Assembly: GCF_000217915.1 (NCBI RefSeq)
Contig: NZ_AFOZ01000043.1
Location: 1-64,000 of the forward strand
Source of the DNA: Shewanella sp. HN-41
GTDB taxonomy: Bacteria > Pseudomonadota > Gammaproteobacteria > Enterobacterales > Shewanellaceae
DNA length: 64,000 bases
Reading direction: 5' to 3'
Part shown: in pieces, positions 1 to 10,489 of the stretch
Layout: every line of letters starts with the position of its first letter
Position numbering within the stretch: position 1 is the stretch's first letter
The notes under the pieces: generated by a model
The model's input: the letters and a program-made list of their open reading frames with translations, nothing else
Database searches by the model: none
Told to the model about the DNA's origin: nothing
Program-made: the position numbers and the translations under genes

Positions 1-205
1 TGCGTATTCTACGCATTCCCATTAGTGCGTCAAGTAGTTTTTTCAACTTTCTCAACACTCATCGTTTAGCTCGCTAACCGATGAACTGCTTGGCTTTCTT
101 TGCTTAACTTGCGTTTCGCCGTCTGCCGTGTCAGTGGATGCGCATTATAGGGAGCTGCGGATTTTGTGCAAGGGCTTTTTTGAGAATTTTTGATCTTTTT
201 TCAAT
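1..205 (-). promoter_or_regulatory. Tandem rRNA operon promoters P1 and P2
   Basis: Read on the minus strand, P1 has a -35 TTGCAC (plus 166-171), a 16-bp spacer and a -10 TATAAT (144-149), followed by the GC-rich discriminator GCGCATCC and CACTGACACGG, the signature start of gammaproteobacterial rrn transcripts. An A-tract upstream element lies at about 172-205. P2 has -35 TTGACG (28-33), a 16-bp spacer and -10 TAGAAT (6-11). This tandem layout is typical of growth-rate-controlled rRNA operons. The 16S gene itself must lie left of the window and is not visible. Confidence 0.85.
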
Positions 206-247
206 GCATTCAGTTAGTCACAAAATACTCACTCTTTATCCTCAGAC

Positions 248-256
248 TTATCCACA
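248..256 (+). promoter_or_regulatory. Consensus DnaA box
   Basis: TTATCCACA is an exact match to the high-affinity DnaA-binding nonamer. It lies about 80 bp upstream of the rRNA P1 -35 and between that promoter and the secA terminator. A single nonamer can occur by chance, so function is unproven. Confidence 0.4.
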
Positions 257-364
257 AAACAGATAAAAGCGGTTAATTTTAGTGCAACTGAACTCGTTAG
301 GATTTATAGCCGAAGGGCTTTATATACCGTGGATGGTTAAAGCACTTATAAAGAAGCAGGTATA

Positions 365-393
365 AAAAAGGCGACTATAACAGTCGCCTTTTA
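365..393 (-). terminator. secA terminator
   Basis: An inverted repeat AAGGCGACT/AGTCGCCTT around a 5-nt loop, with a T-run on the minus strand, lies 20 bp after the secA stop. It would separate secA transcription from the strong rrn promoters downstream. Confidence 0.85.
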
Positions 394-413
394 GAACGGA
401 TTCGCGTATCAGG

Positions 414-3140
414 CTAGCTTAACTTACCGTGACACTGCTTATACTTACGGCCAGAGCCACAAGGACAAGGATCGTTACGACCGACTTTATCACCATCGCG
501 GATCATTGGCGTGTGAGCCATCATCTCGTCGCTACCATCATCCCCACCGACTAATGCTTCTGCAGCGGCGTGCTGGTAGTCGCGTTGGATCTTAGCATCT
601 TCTTCGCGGCGACGGGCTTCCATCTCTTCGACATCGGATTGAGCCTGCACTTGTACTTTTGACAGCACACTGATGACATCGTGCTTCAAGGTTGTGAGCA
701 ATTGCTGGAATAGCTCAAACGATTCGCGCTTATATTCTTGCTTTGGATTTTTCTGTGCATAACCACGTAGGTGAATACCTTGGCGAAGGTGATCCATTGC
801 AGCTAAATGCTCTTTCCACAGACCATCGAGGGTTTGCAGCATGACAGCTTTTTCGAATTGGCGCAGTACTGGCGCACCCACCATTTCTTCTTTTGCTTTA
901 TAAGCATCAGACCAAGAAGTAATAATACGCTCACGTAATGTTTCTTCGTGCAGGTCGTCTTCTTTATCAAGCCATTCTTGGATTGGCAGTTTAAGCATAA
1001 ATTCTTGCTGTAAACGTTGCTCTAAACCTGGAACATCCCATAACTCTTCCACTGATTGTGGTGGAATGTATTGATCAATGACCGCACCAATCACATCGTC
1101 TTGAATGTTTTGGATTGTATCTTCAATACTTTGTGCATCCATCAGTTCGTTACGTTGGGCATATACTACTTGGCGTTGGTCGTTGGCCACATCGTCAAAT
1201 TCGAGTAATTGCTTACGGATATCGAAGTTACGCGCTTCGACTTTGCGCTGGGCGTTTTCGATAGCACGGGACACCCATGGATGTTCGATCGCTTCACCTT
1301 CTTCCATACCCAATTTTTTCATCATGCCTGAGACACGATCCGAGGCGAAGATACGCATCAAGCTATCTTCCATCGATAGGTAGAAGCGTGAAGAGCCCGC
1401 ATCACCTTGTCGACCAGAACGACCACGTAACTGGTTGTCGATACGACGTGATTCGTGACGCTCAGTCCCTAATATATGTAAACCACCAGCGGCAACGACG
1501 GCGTCATGGCGAACTTGCCAATCGGCTTTGATCTTGGCTTTTTGCTCTGGCGTTGGATTACCGAGGGCATCGATTTCCATATTCCAGTTGCCACCTAACA
1601 CTATGTCAGTACCACGACCAGCCATGTTAGTGGCAATCGTCACGGCGCCAGTACGGCCTGCTTGGGCAACGATTTCCGCTTCTTTTTCGTGGAACTTAGC
1701 GTTAAGCACTTGGTGTGGGATCTTTTCCTTCACCATCAAACGAGCTAGTAACTCAGATTGCTCGATGGATACTGTACCCACCAATACTGGCTGGCCACGC
1801 TCACGGCAATCTTTGATATCTTTGATAATCGCTTGATACTTTTCATTGGCGGTTAAGTAAACCAAGTCCGCCATATCCTTACGTACCATTGGACGGTTGG
1901 TTGGCACTACCACAGTATCTAAACCATAGATATGTTGGAATTCAAACGCTTCGGTATCGGCAGTACCTGTCATACCCGCCAGCTTCTCGTATTGACGGAA
2001 GTAGTTCTGGAAAGTAATTGAAGCCAATGTTTGGTTTTCGTTTTGAATGTGTACGCCTTCTTTGGCTTCAACGGCTTGATGTAAGCCTTCTGACCAACGA
2101 CGCCCCGGCATAGTACGACCAGTATGCTCATCGACAATAATCACTTCACCATCTTGAACGATATAGTCAACATCGCGTTCGAATAGTGTATGAGCACGCA
2201 GGGCTGCGTTTACATGGTGCAGTAAAGAAATATTGGCGGCAGAATAAAGTGAATCACCTTCGGCTAACATGCCGCGTTCGATCAGCAGGTTTTCGACTTT
2301 TTCTTGGCCACGTTCGGTGAAATGTACTTGTTTGGCTTTTTCATCGATGCTGTAGTCACCCTCACCAACATACTCTTCCGTATCTTCTTTATCTTGACGG
2401 ATAAGATTTGGGATCAGGGTGTTAATTTTGATGTATAGCTCAGAGCTATCTTCAGCGGCGCCAGAGATAATCAACGGCGTACGCGCTTCGTCGATTAAGA
2501 TTGAATCCACTTCGTCGATTAGGGCGTAGTGTAATGGACGTTGAACCCGTTCTTGCGGTGAAAACGCCATATTATCGCGCAGATAGTCGAAACCGAATTC
2601 GTTGTTGGTGCCGTAGGTGATATCGGCATTATAAGCAGCTTTCTTTTCATGCTGACCAAGACCTGCCACGTTGATGCCTACGGTTAAACCTAAGAATTCA
2701 AATAGCGGGCGGTTATTCTCGGCATCACGACGCGCCAAGTAATCGTTCACGGTAATGACGTGTACGCCTTTCCCCGTCAGCGCATTTAAATAGGCGGGCA
2801 AAGTTGCCGTTAAGGTTTTACCTTCACCCGTACGCATCTCAGCGATACGGTTACTGTCGAGTACCATGCCACCAAGCAACTGCACATCGAAATGACGCAT
2901 TTCAAATATACGCTTAGAGGCTTCACGAACCGTGGCAAATGCCTCGGCCATAATTGCTTCGAGGGTTTCACCTGCTGCTAAACGCTCACGAAACTCGGCG
3001 GTTTTAGCCTTTAATTCGTCATCGGTTAATTTTTCATAATCGGCTTCAAGCGCATTAATCTGATTAACGACTTTTTGCAAACCTTTGAGGGTACGGTCGT
3101 TACGACTACCAAATACTTTTGTCAGTAATTTACCAAACAT
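414..3140 (-). CDS. secA: Protein translocase ATPase SecA
   Basis: Motor of the Sec translocon: a peripheral membrane ATPase that pushes unfolded preproteins through SecYEG. About 908 aa versus 901 in E. coli and similar almost throughout. Visible: the Walker A region [14 protein letters not shown] near residue 102, the [13 protein letters not shown]alker B/DEAD region near 210, helicase motif [17 protein letters not shown], and the C-terminal zinc motif [13 protein letters not shown] that contacts SecB and phospholipid. The ATG at 3140 ([12 protein letters not shown]) is chosen because it aligns with the family N-terminus; an in-frame GTG lies three codons upstream. The gene follows the M23 peptidase after 60 bp. 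No SecM-like arrest peptide is seen upstream, so the E. coli secretion-sensing mechanism is not evident. Confidence 0.98.
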   Translation of the reverse strand: MFGKLLTKVFGSRNDRTLKGLQKVVNQINALEADYEKLTDDELKAKTAEFRERLAAGETLEAIMAEAFATVREASKRIFEMRHFDVQLLGGMVLDSNRIAEMRTGEGKTLTATLPAYLNALTGKGVHVITVNDYLARRDAENNRPLFEFLGLTVGINVAGLGQHEKKAAYNADITYGTNNEFGFDYLRDNMAFSPQERVQRPLHYALIDEVDSILIDEARTPLIISGAAEDSSELYIKINTLIPNLIRQDKEDTEEYVGEGDYSIDEKAKQVHFTERGQEKVENLLIERGMLAEGDSLYSAANISLLHHVNAALRAHTLFERDVDYIVQDGEVIIVDEHTGRTMPGRRWSEGLHQAVEAKEGVHIQNENQTLASITFQNYFRQYEKLAGMTGTADTEAFEFQHIYGLDTVVVPTNRPMVRKDMADLVYLTANEKYQAIIKDIKDCRERGQPVLVGTVSIEQSELLARLMVKEKIPHQVLNAKFHEKEAEIVAQAGRTGAVTIATNMAGRGTDIVLGGNWNMEIDALGNPTPEQKAKIKADWQVRHDAVVAAGGLHILGTERHESRRIDNQLRGRSGRQGDAGSSRFYLSMEDSLMRIFASDRVSGMMKKLGMEEGEAIEHPWVSRAIENAQRKVEARNFDIRKQLLEFDDVANDQRQVVYAQRNELMDAQSIEDTIQNIQDDVIGAVIDQYIPPQSVEELWDVPGLEQRLQQEFMLKLPIQEWLDKEDDLHEETLRERIITSWSDAYKAKEEMVGAPVLRQFEKAVMLQTLDGLWKEHLAAMDHLRQGIHLRGYAQKNPKQEYKRESFELFQQLLTTLKHDVISVLSKVQVQAQSDVEEMEARRREEDAKIQRDYQHAAAEALVGGDDGSDEMMAHTPMIRDGDKVGRNDPCPCGSGRKYKQCHGKLS

Positions 3141-3200
3141 CTGAATCACTTATTCTCTGTAGGCCAAGTCCATGATGGAACCTAGAAGCCAATGTTTCAA

Positions 3201-4100
3201 TTAACTTGCTTTGCGGTAGACAAACTTTTGTGGATCTATCTGCTGTCCGCCACGCAACACTTCATAATGCACATGGGCCCCTGTCGAGCGCCCAGTACTT
3301 CCCATACTGGCGATGGTATCGCCTTTTGCGACCACATCACCTACAGTCACTGACAAAGCTTTATTATGGCCATAGCGAGTACGTAGCCCATTACCATGGT
3401 CAATTTCAACCAACTCACCATAACCGAACATATTCCCAGCCCAAGTCACCACGCCTGCGGCAGTCGCGACAACGTTAGCCCCTTCTCGGCTGGTAAAATC
3501 TATGCCTTTATGCATAGTTCTGCGACCGTTAAAAGGGTCATTACGTAATCCGTAGGGCGATGATAACCAACCTTTATCGAGTGGAAGCCCTGATACATAA
3601 CGTTCTTCATCTATATGGTGGTTAGATGACACTGTTTCAAGTAGTGATAGTTGAACATTATTGTTATCAATTCGTGAGGCGAGCTTATCCATATCATCGA
3701 TAAGCTGTCCAAGTTCGATATTTGTGCCTAATTCGCTTAAACCACCGACACCAACCTCGGATGAAAAATCGAAATCATCCTCCAGTTTATTCCGTTCGGC
3801 GACTTGTTGACCTAAGGCCTCGAGGCGGGTAATTTTTGCCTGCATACGGGCAACGTGAGTCACTAGCATAGCCAGTTGAGACTCAGTAGCACTCTTCAGT
3901 TCTAAGACTTGTTTTTTCTGTTGTTCGCGTACGAGACGATCGTTATCGACACTGGCTTGCTGATCTTCAAATCGAGCGGAGTTGTGTTGATAAATACCGG
4001 CACCAGTAGCCAACAATAACATGGGAAGGAGCAACCAGCGTTTACTGGGTTGCCAGCGCGTGACGCCATTCCGACCTTGAATAAATACTGTTACACTCAT
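3201..4100 (-). CDS. Membrane-anchored M23 (LytM) peptidase
   Basis: Probable inner-membrane protein facing the periplasm, 299 aa. A short basic N-terminus is followed by one membrane segment at about residues 24-40, a coiled-coil region at about 45-100, and a C-terminal LytM/M23 domain at about 185-295. The zinc and catalytic motifs are present: HKGID (first metal His and Asp), RYGHN and HVHYEV (HxH). The enzyme is therefore likely an active peptidoglycan DD-endopeptidase rather than an EnvC/NlpD-type degenerate activator. It lies just upstream of secA on the same strand and is divergent from the DUF721 gene with only 27 bp between starts. The exact physiological role is not known to me. Confidence 0.88.
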   Translation of the reverse strand: MSVTVFIQGRNGVTRWQPSKRWLLLPMLLLATGAGIYQHNSARFEDQQASVDNDRLVREQQKKQVLELKSATESQLAMLVTHVARMQAKITRLEALGQQVAERNKLEDDFDFSSEVGVGGLSELGTNIELGQLIDDMDKLASRIDNNNVQLSLLETVSSNHHIDEERYVSGLPLDKGWLSSPYGLRNDPFNGRRTMHKGIDFTSREGANVVATAAGVVTWAGNMFGYGELVEIDHGNGLRTRYGHNKALSVTVGDVVAKGDTIASMGSTGRSTGAHVHYEVLRGGQQIDPQKFVYRKAS

Positions 4101-4127
4101 AGCCTAATTCAGCCATCTTATTATCAT

Positions 4128-4574
4128 ATGAAAAAGCCCCCTCAAGATCTCAGCCAATTACTACACCAGTCGGGCAAATTACCCGACATCGCTGAGAAAG
4201 CGGAACTACTTTTATATCTGGATCAGCATGTGAAGCAGATTGTCGCAGGTCCTATAGCGGAACAGCTGAAAGTTGCTAACTTCCGCCAGGGTGTTCTTGT
4301 AGTTGAAACCACTTCGGCTGCCTGGGCCGCACGAATTAATTTCCAAAAGTCGAAGCTACTCGCGCAACTTCAAGCAGAAACGCTCCCAATCCTTACCGCA
4401 ATTGAGGTCAAAGTCAACCCGAGATTAGCAATGTATGATGCAAAGCCTAAACAAGCTCACAAAGAACTGAGCCCTGTTGCGGCGGAACATATTGCCGCGC
4501 TAGCAGAAAATGTGAGTGGCACACTGGGCGAAAAACTAAAACGGCTGGCCTCATTGGCCAGCCGTAATAAATAA
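4128..4574 (+). CDS. DUF721 domain protein (DciA-like)
   Basis: A 148-aa basic protein of the DUF721 family. Family members include DciA, a loader or operator of the replicative helicase DnaB in bacteria that lack DnaC; assignment to that role here is from family knowledge. Start chosen at the ATG beginning MKKPPQDLSQLL; an upstream in-frame extension overlaps the divergent peptidase gene. The N-terminal half carries the DUF721 fold (about 25-110, with VANFRQGVLVVETTSAAWAA), and the C-terminal part is Lys/Ala-rich. The last codons also encode a strong hairpin that probably acts as a terminator before the convergent lpxC gene. Confidence 0.85.
   Translation: MKKPPQDLSQLLHQSGKLPDIAEKAELLLYLDQHVKQIVAGPIAEQLKVANFRQGVLVVETTSAAWAARINFQKSKLLAQLQAETLPILTAIEVKVNPRLAMYDAKPKQAHKELSPVAAEHIAALAENVSGTLGEKLKRLASLASRNK
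4542..4564 (+). terminator. Terminator-like hairpin inside the 3' end of the DUF721 gene
   Basis: A perfect 9-bp stem CGGCTGGCC/GGCCAGCCG with a 5-nt loop lies within the last codons of the DUF721 reading frame. lpxC ends convergently only 12 bp after the DUF721 stop. No strong T-run follows. Confidence 0.55.
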
Positions 4575-4586
4575 ACTCAGCCGCTT

Positions 4587-5507
4587 TTAAGCAAACACGG
4601 CGCCACCAGGCACAGTAAAGCTGACGGGGACATCGGCTTCTTTTTCAAAGCTGACTAACTCCCACGCATCCTGTTGTGCCAGAAGTGCTCGCACTAATTG
4701 GTTATTCAGTGCATGGCCCGTTTTATAGGCTGTGAACTCACCTAAAATGGCGTGTCCCGCGACGTAGAGATCACCAAATGCATCTAAAATCTTGTGCTTA
4801 ACAAACTCGTCCTCATAACGCAGGCCGTCGGGGTTGAGGACGCGGTATTCATCAAGTACAACCGCATTTTCCATGCTGCCACCTAATGCAAGGTTGTTAG
4901 CACGCAGATACTCAATATCACGCATAAAACCAAAAGTACGGGCACGGCTGATGTCTTTAACAAAAGCAGATGTTGAGAAGTCCATCACCACATGCTGTTG
5001 ACTACGGGCGATCTCTGGGTGAGTAAAGTCAATTTTAAAATTAACTCTAAAACCTTTAAACGGTTTTAGCTCGGCCCATTTATCACCGTCCTCAACACGC
5101 ACAGGGTGTTTAATCTTTAGGTACTTCTTAGGTGCAGCCTGCTCTTTAATACCGGCAGACTGTAATAAGAAGACGAATGGACTCGCACTGCCATCCATGA
5201 TTGGGATTTCAGGCGCGTCCACTTCGATTACGGCGTTGTCTATGCCTAAACCTGCGAGTGCGGCAAATAAATGCTCAATAGTTGAAATTCGAATACCTTC
5301 GTCATTGACAAGAGCCGTGCACATAGTGGTTTCACGAACTTGTTCCGCCTTTGCAGGAATAGCAACGGCAGGACTCAAATCGGTACGCACAAGTACGATC
5401 CCTGTATTAACTGGTGCGGGCATAATGCTCAAGGTGACCTTATTGCCGGAGTGTAATCCGACTCCGGTAGTTTTCACCATTTTTTGAACAGTTCTTTGAA
5501 ATATCAT
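4587..5507 (-). CDS. lpxC: UDP-3-O-acyl-N-acetylglucosamine deacetylase
   Basis: Zinc-dependent deacetylase of the first committed step of lipid A synthesis; cytosolic. The 306 aa match the family length (305 in E. coli). Zinc ligands are visible: His79 in [10 protein letters not shown], and HKILDAFGD supplying His and Asp near 238-242; the catalytic His is in KTGHALNN near 265. It ends the dcw cluster downstream of ftsZ, as in E. coli, separated from it by 182 bp that contain a long inverted repeat. A promoter of its own in that gap is likely but not pinpointed. Confidence 0.97.
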   Translation of the reverse strand: MIFQRTVQKMVKTTGVGLHSGNKVTLSIMPAPVNTGIVLVRTDLSPAVAIPAKAEQVRETTMCTALVNDEGIRISTIEHLFAALAGLGIDNAVIEVDAPEIPIMDGSASPFVFLLQSAGIKEQAAPKKYLKIKHPVRVEDGDKWAELKPFKGFRVNFKIDFTHPEIARSQQHVVMDFSTSAFVKDISRARTFGFMRDIEYLRANNLALGGSMENAVVLDEYRVLNPDGLRYEDEFVKHKILDAFGDLYVAGHAILGEFTAYKTGHALNNQLVRALLAQQDAWELVSFEKEADVPVSFTVPGGAVFA

Positions 5508-5580
5508 TCAGTTACCCGTATTTATTCGAATTACAAAGCTTAATATTTGCACACCCAACAGTGGCGAAACGGCCACACTG

Positions 5581-5615
5581 GTATGACATGATAACATAAC
5601 TTAACCATGTCATAC
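5581..5615. repeat. 10-bp inverted repeat between ftsZ and lpxC
   Basis: GTATGACATG and CATGTCATAC are perfect inverted arms separated by 15 nt, midway in the 182-bp ftsZ-lpxC gap. No T-run follows on the minus strand. It could be a weak terminator or RNA stem in the lpxC leader, or a protein-binding site. Confidence 0.6.
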
Positions 5616-5689
5616 AAATGCAGCTATCCTGTGGTACCGCTCGGCAACGAGTGATACTCCAGAATACACGCTGGACTCAAATGCTCTTG

Positions 5690-6871
5690 TTAATCAGCTT
5701 GCTTACGCAAAAACGCTGGGATATCAAGATAATCCAATTCATGCTTTGTTGAAGGAGCTGGAGCAGGTTGAGCCACCGTTGGCACTACGTTGCCCTTTGG
5801 TGCCGCATAACTCACGTGGGCAACTTCTTCGACATAAGCTTCCACTTTTGGTTCCACAACCACTGGCTCTGGACGAGGCGCAGGCTTAGAAACCAATTGA
5901 ATATCAGGACGCTTTTCAGCACCGATACCAGTTGCAACTACAGTTACACGCAGCTCGTCGCTCATTTCTGGGTCGATGACAGCACCCACGACCACAGTCG
6001 CGTTGTCAGAGGCGTAAGCCTTAACATGGTTACCGACGGTTTCGAATTCTTCGATGCTCATGTCCATACCTGCGGTAATGTTAACTAACACACCACGGGC
6101 ACCGGCTAAGTCGATGTCTTCTAATAATGGGCTGGCCACAGCAGCTTCGGCGGCTTCTTCCGCACGGTCTTCACCGCGAGCAACACCCGTACCCATCATG
6201 GCATTACCCATTTCGGACATAACGGTTTTGACGTCCGCAAAGTCGACGTTAATTAGGCCTGGGCGCGTAATCAGTTCGGCAATACCTTGTACCGCGCCGA
6301 GTAACACGTTATTCGCTGCGGCAAACGCATCGAGTAAAGAAGTACCACGACCCAATACTTTTAATAATTTTTCGTTTGGAATCGTGATTAACGAATCCAC
6401 GTGCTTGGCGAGCTCGGCGATACCTTGCTCAGCATAAGCCATACGCTTTTTCCCTTCGAATGGGAAAGGCTTAGTCACTACTGCAACGGTCAAAATGCCT
6501 TCTTCACGGGCAATTTGTGCCACAACAGGGGCTGCACCTGTACCTGTACCACCGCCCATACCGGCGGCGATAAAGATCATGTCTGAGCCTTTAATCGCCG
6601 CACGAATGTTCTCGCGGTCTTCTTCAGCGGCTGCACGACCCACATCAGGGTTCGCACCTGCACCTAGACCTTTAGTGACATCACGGCCTAATTGAATTGT
6701 TGAGCCAGCACTTGATTTACGTAGTGCCTGTGCGTCTGTGTTGGTAACGACAAACTCAACACCTTCAATGTTGTGTTTGACCATATGCTCGACAGCATTA
6801 CCGCCGCCGCCGCCAACGCCGATGACTTTAATCACCGCGTCATCTGAGTGAGTGTCCATGATCTCAAACAT
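5690..6871 (-). CDS. ftsZ: Cell division GTPase FtsZ
   Basis: Tubulin homologue that polymerises into the Z ring at midcell. 393 aa. The N-terminal GTPase domain contains [10 protein letters not shown] and the tubulin signature [10 protein letters not shown] near residues 107-116; the T7 synergy loop follows ([13 protein letters not shown]). A variable Pro/Glu-rich linker (about 320-375) leads to the conserved C-terminal peptide [15 protein letters not shown], which docks FtsA, ZipA and the occlusion factor SlmA, whose gene also lies in this window at 45.5 kb. It follows ftsA after 33 bp, as in the standard dcw order. Confidence 0.99.
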   Translation of the reverse strand: MFEIMDTHSDDAVIKVIGVGGGGGNAVEHMVKHNIEGVEFVVTNTDAQALRKSSAGSTIQLGRDVTKGLGAGANPDVGRAAAEEDRENIRAAIKGSDMIFIAAGMGGGTGTGAAPVVAQIAREEGILTVAVVTKPFPFEGKKRMAYAEQGIAELAKHVDSLITIPNEKLLKVLGRGTSLLDAFAAANNVLLGAVQGIAELITRPGLINVDFADVKTVMSEMGNAMMGTGVARGEDRAEEAAEAAVASPLLEDIDLAGARGVLVNITAGMDMSIEEFETVGNHVKAYASDNATVVVGAVIDPEMSDELRVTVVATGIGAEKRPDIQLVSKPAPRPEPVVVEPKVEAYVEEVAHVSYAAPKGNVVPTVAQPAPAPSTKHELDYLDIPAFLRKQAD

Positions 6872-6904
6872 TGTCTGATCTCCGTGTTGCCTGCGTTATG
6901 AAAA

Positions 6905-8140
6905 TTAAAATTCGCCCTTAAACCAGCTTTGGACCCGATTCCAAGCACTGGTTACCCCTTGACGCTCAGGACGTTCGAATTGACGTTCGATCACCCGTCT
7001 TGCACCGTAGTGAAGCAGCCCGACTCCAGTGGAGTAAATAGACTGATCCACGTATTCATATAACCCTTTGATCGGTAGCGGTGACGCCACCCGAACTGGC
7101 ATGCCGAAGGTTGCTTCCGCAATATCGACTACGCCTTGAATCGACGCTGTGCCACCCGTGAGCACAATACCTGCGGCGATTTGGTCTTCTAAACCACTGT
7201 CTTTCAACTCCTTGAGTACTAACTCAAACAGCTCTTGATATCTTGGCTCTACCACTTCGGCAAGCGTGTGACGTGACATGCTGCGCGATGGACGCCCACC
7301 GACTGAAGGCACTTCGATGCTGTCTTCACGGCTCACCATGGAGCTGCGCGCACAGGCAAACTGCACTTTAATCTGTTCGGCATGTGACGACGGCGTACGG
7401 AAAATCTTCGCAATGTCGTTAGTCACTTGGTTGCCTGCAACTGGCACAACCGCGCAGTGACGCAGGGCCCCATTGGTGTAAACCGCAATATCCGTAGTGC
7501 CACCGCCGATATCGACGATACACACACCTAAGTCTTTCTCATCGAAGGTCAGTACCGCATCCGCCGAGGCAATGCCGGAGAACACTAAGTCATCCACCTT
7601 CAAGCCACAACGCTCGACACTCTTAGTAATGTTCTTCGCCATATCATTGGCGCAGGTCACTATGTGCACCTTAGCTTCCATTCGCATGCCCGACATGCCG
7701 ATGGGGCTGCGAATACCGTCTTGCACGTCGATGGCATATTCCTGTGGCAGCACATGCAGGATGCGACGTTCCGTCGGGATCTTCACCGAGCGTGCGGTGT
7801 GGATCACGTTGTCTACGTCTTCCTGAGTCACTTCTTCATCGTTAATCGACACCATGCCATTTTCGTTTTGGCAGGCGATATGTTTACCGGAAATGCTCAG
7901 GTAAACCGATGATACTTGGCAATCTGCCATTAATTCCGCTTGATCGAGCGCACGTTGCACACTGCGCACGATGGAGTCTAAATCGTTAACGCCACCTTTA
8001 TCCATGCCCCTTGAAGGGTGGTTACCAAGGCCGACTATGCTGATTTCGCCATCGGGCAGAACTTCGCCTATGATCACTGCGACTTTAGAGGTTCCTATGT
8101 CCAATCCGACGATCAGATTTCTATCTTGGTTTTTGGTCAT
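6905..8140 (-). CDS. ftsA: Cell division protein FtsA
   Basis: Actin-fold ATPase that tethers FtsZ to the membrane and recruits later division proteins. 411 aa. The nucleotide-binding motifs of the actin/Hsp70 fold are visible: GLDIGTSKVAVIIGE at the N-terminus and VDIGGGTTDIAVY near 205. The SHS2-like 1C subdomain lies between. The C-terminus ends in an amphipathic segment (WNRVQSWFKGEF) that is the usual membrane-targeting sequence. The start overlaps the end of ftsQ by 20 bp, implying translational coupling. Confidence 0.98.
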   Translation of the reverse strand: MTKNQDRNLIVGLDIGTSKVAVIIGEVLPDGEISIVGLGNHPSRGMDKGGVNDLDSIVRSVQRALDQAELMADCQVSSVYLSISGKHIACQNENGMVSINDEEVTQEDVDNVIHTARSVKIPTERRILHVLPQEYAIDVQDGIRSPIGMSGMRMEAKVHIVTCANDMAKNITKSVERCGLKVDDLVFSGIASADAVLTFDEKDLGVCIVDIGGGTTDIAVYTNGALRHCAVVPVAGNQVTNDIAKIFRTPSSHAEQIKVQFACARSSMVSREDSIEVPSVGGRPSRSMSRHTLAEVVEPRYQELFELVLKELKDSGLEDQIAAGIVLTGGTASIQGVVDIAEATFGMPVRVASPLPIKGLYEYVDQSIYSTGVGLLHYGARRVIERQFERPERQGVTSAWNRVQSWFKGEF

Positions 8141-8921
8141 TAATTATCGGCTCTCTTGTTTGTGCATCGCCCCAGCCTACGGCCAACCCTGTGTCGTAGC
8201 GCAAATCCACTCTGGCAATTGGTTTATCTTGTTTCGCCAATAGCGGGTAAACAGTGATAAACCTTTGTATCCTTGCCATTTTATCTTCTCGACCTAGGTC
8301 TAAAACGATTCCGTTACCTAGTGTCGCGTGCCACGCATGCCGTGGCGTTAAACTCAAACTGGCTAAGGTAAAGCCATTAATCTTCAGTAGCGAGTTAACC
8401 TGCGCGTAAGCGGTTAATACCTCGGTGCCCATACTGTCCGGTCCAGATAACTGCGGCAGATATTCAAGCTCAGGGTGTGATGGCGCTTCAAACACTTCAC
8501 CATGCACATTGAGCCAAGCGGTGCCATTCCAGTGGGCAACGGGTTGTTGCTCCTGTAAATACACCCTAAGTTTCGCAGGCCACTCACGCCTAACTGATGC
8601 GCGATATACCCAAGGTAAGGCTTCTAACGCCTGTTGCACTAAGGTGATGTCTGCACTGAAAAAACTCCGCTGCATTAAATCCTGTAGTGCAATTTGTATA
8701 TCTCTATCCGTGGTGTAAGTCCGTTCACCCTTGATGGCAACCGCCTCAATGGGCAAGGTGCTGGCATCATTTAAAAATTTATGCAATTGGTAGCCGCCAA
8801 AGACGAAACTCCCAATGACTAACCATAAAAAACCAATCCCGCTCCACAGGTACCAATTAACCCGGGACATCCTCGCCCGCCAGTGTCGCCTCTTATCACT
8901 CCAAGACACGTTTGCTTCCAC
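8121..8921 (-). CDS. ftsQ: Cell division protein FtsQ
   Basis: Bitopic inner-membrane protein linking FtsB/FtsL to the Z ring. 266 aa. A basic cytoplasmic N-terminus (KRRHWRARM) precedes one membrane segment (about 23-45, WYLWSGIGFLWLVIGSF), then the periplasmic POTRA domain (about 55-125, IEAVAIKGERTYT...) and the beta domain. It follows murC directly. E. coli has ddlB between murC and ftsQ; here only 99 bp separate them and no ddl is present. Confidence 0.95.
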   Translation of the reverse strand: MEANVSWSDKRRHWRARMSRVNWYLWSGIGFLWLVIGSFVFGGYQLHKFLNDASTLPIEAVAIKGERTYTTDRDIQIALQDLMQRSFFSADITLVQQALEALPWVYRASVRREWPAKLRVYLQEQQPVAHWNGTAWLNVHGEVFEAPSHPELEYLPQLSGPDSMGTEVLTAYAQVNSLLKINGFTLASLSLTPRHAWHATLGNGIVLDLGREDKMARIQRFITVYPLLAKQDKPIARVDLRYDTGLAVGWGDAQTREPIINDQKPR

Positions 8922-9020
8922 CTTTCAACGACACTACTAAAAACCACAGAAAATCGGCCATTATATAGAGCTAAATCTTTTGGTCAAAATTTCCTTTAAC
9001 CTGAGATCCCACGCGATACA

Positions 9021-10487
9021 TCAAGGTTTTGCTTCGTTAGCCACAACCGTTGCAAAGCCTAATTCTGAGACTGCTAACTGGCGCGACAGGGCGCCTATAT
9101 TACCCGCACCTTGGGTCAACAATAAATCCCCTTCTTGCAACACATCGGGCAGCACCTCGGCGAGCTGATCTGGGCTGGCAATGAAGATAGGATCAAGCTG
9201 GCCGCGAAGACGAATTGAACGACACAGAGCCCGGCCATCGGCCCCAGTAATGGGCGCCTCACCTGCACTGTAGACATCGAGCAATAGCAGGCAGTCCACC
9301 TGAGATAACACCTCAATAAAGTCTTCGTACAAGTCACGGGTGCGCGTATATCTATGGGGCTGATAGGCCATGACTAAGCGTTTTTCAGGCCAGCCAGCAC
9401 GTGCTGCTTTAATGGTCGCCGCCACTTCGCTTGGGTGGTGACCATAGTCATCCACTAACATCACTTCGCCCTTTGGTGTCGCGAACTTTCCTAAATGCTG
9501 GAAGCGACGGCCAATGCCTTGGAATTCAGCTAAGGCTTGAATGATGGCACTGTCATCAATTTCATCTTCGGTCGCGACGGCAATCGCCGCGAGGGCATTG
9601 AGCACATTGTGCTGGCCAGGTAAATTCAGCAGTAAATCTAAATCATCTTTGCCTTTACGTCTGACGGTGAAGCGGCATTGATGCCCTTGCTGGCTAAAAT
9701 TCAACGCCTGCACATCGGCATCGTCATTGAAGCCATAGGTCACTAAATGACGACCGATACGCGGCATAATTTCCCGCACTACGGGATCATCAATACAGAC
9801 CACGGCCACGCCATAGAAAGGCAAGTTATGCAAAAAATCGACGAAGGTGGATTTGAGTTTCTCAAAGTCGCCGCCGTAGGTATCCATATGGTCGGCTTCG
9901 ATATTGGTCACTACGCTGACCATGGGCTGCAAATGCAGGAAGCTCGCATCGCTCTCGTCCGCCTCGGCGATCAAATAACGACTGGTACCCAATCTTGCAT
10001 TAGTACCTGCACTATTCAGTAAACCACCGATCACAAAGGTAGGATCTCGCCCAGCTTGACCATAAACACTGGCGATAAGGCTAGTGGTTGTCGTTTTACC
10101 ATGGGTGCCCGCAATCGCCACACCGTGGCGGTAACGCATCAACTCGGCCAACATTTCGGCACGACGGACTATGGGAATACGTAATTCTTTGGCGGCAAGG
10201 ATTTCTGGGTTTTCCAGATTAATTGCCGTTGAGACGACGACCACATCCACTTGTTGCACGTTTTCGGCGCCATGACCGATATTAATTTTCGCGCCCAGCA
10301 GGCAGAGTCTGTCGGTGACCGCATTTTGCGCGATATCCGAACCACTCACCTGATAACCTTCGTTCACTAATACTTCGGCGATCCCGCCCATGCCCGCGCC
10401 GCCAATACCGACGAAATGAATACGCTTAATGCGGCGCATTTCTGGGATCATACTTCTTAGCTGTATGTATCTTTCTGTCTTAGTCAT
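9021..10487 (-). CDS. murC: UDP-N-acetylmuramate--L-alanine ligase
   Basis: Adds L-Ala to UDP-MurNAc, the first amino-acid step of peptidoglycan precursor synthesis. 488 aa from the chosen start. Domains: Rossmann UDP-binding N-terminus ([17 protein letters not shown]), central ATPase with P-loop [10 protein letters not shown] near 120, and C-terminal ligase domain ([25 protein letters not shown]). The ATG at 10487 lies 2 bp past the murG stop, and an AAAGGA ribosome-binding site sits over the end of murG; the in-frame upstream ATG would overlap murG and lacks that site. Confidence 0.97.
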   Translation of the reverse strand: MTKTERYIQLRSMIPEMRRIKRIHFVGIGGAGMGGIAEVLVNEGYQVSGSDIAQNAVTDRLCLLGAKINIGHGAENVQQVDVVVVSTAINLENPEILAAKELRIPIVRRAEMLAELMRYRHGVAIAGTHGKTTTTSLIASVYGQAGRDPTFVIGGLLNSAGTNARLGTSRYLIAEADESDASFLHLQPMVSVVTNIEADHMDTYGGDFEKLKSTFVDFLHNLPFYGVAVVCIDDPVVREIMPRIGRHLVTYGFNDDADVQALNFSQQGHQCRFTVRRKGKDDLDLLLNLPGQHNVLNALAAIAVATEDEIDDSAIIQALAEFQGIGRRFQHLGKFATPKGEVMLVDDYGHHPSEVAATIKAARAGWPEKRLVMAYQPHRYTRTRDLYEDFIEVLSQVDCLLLLDVYSAGEAPITGADGRALCRSIRLRGQLDPIFIASPDQLAEVLPDVLQEGDLLLTQGAGNIGALSRQLAVSELGFATVVANEAKP

Positions 10488-10489
10488 AC

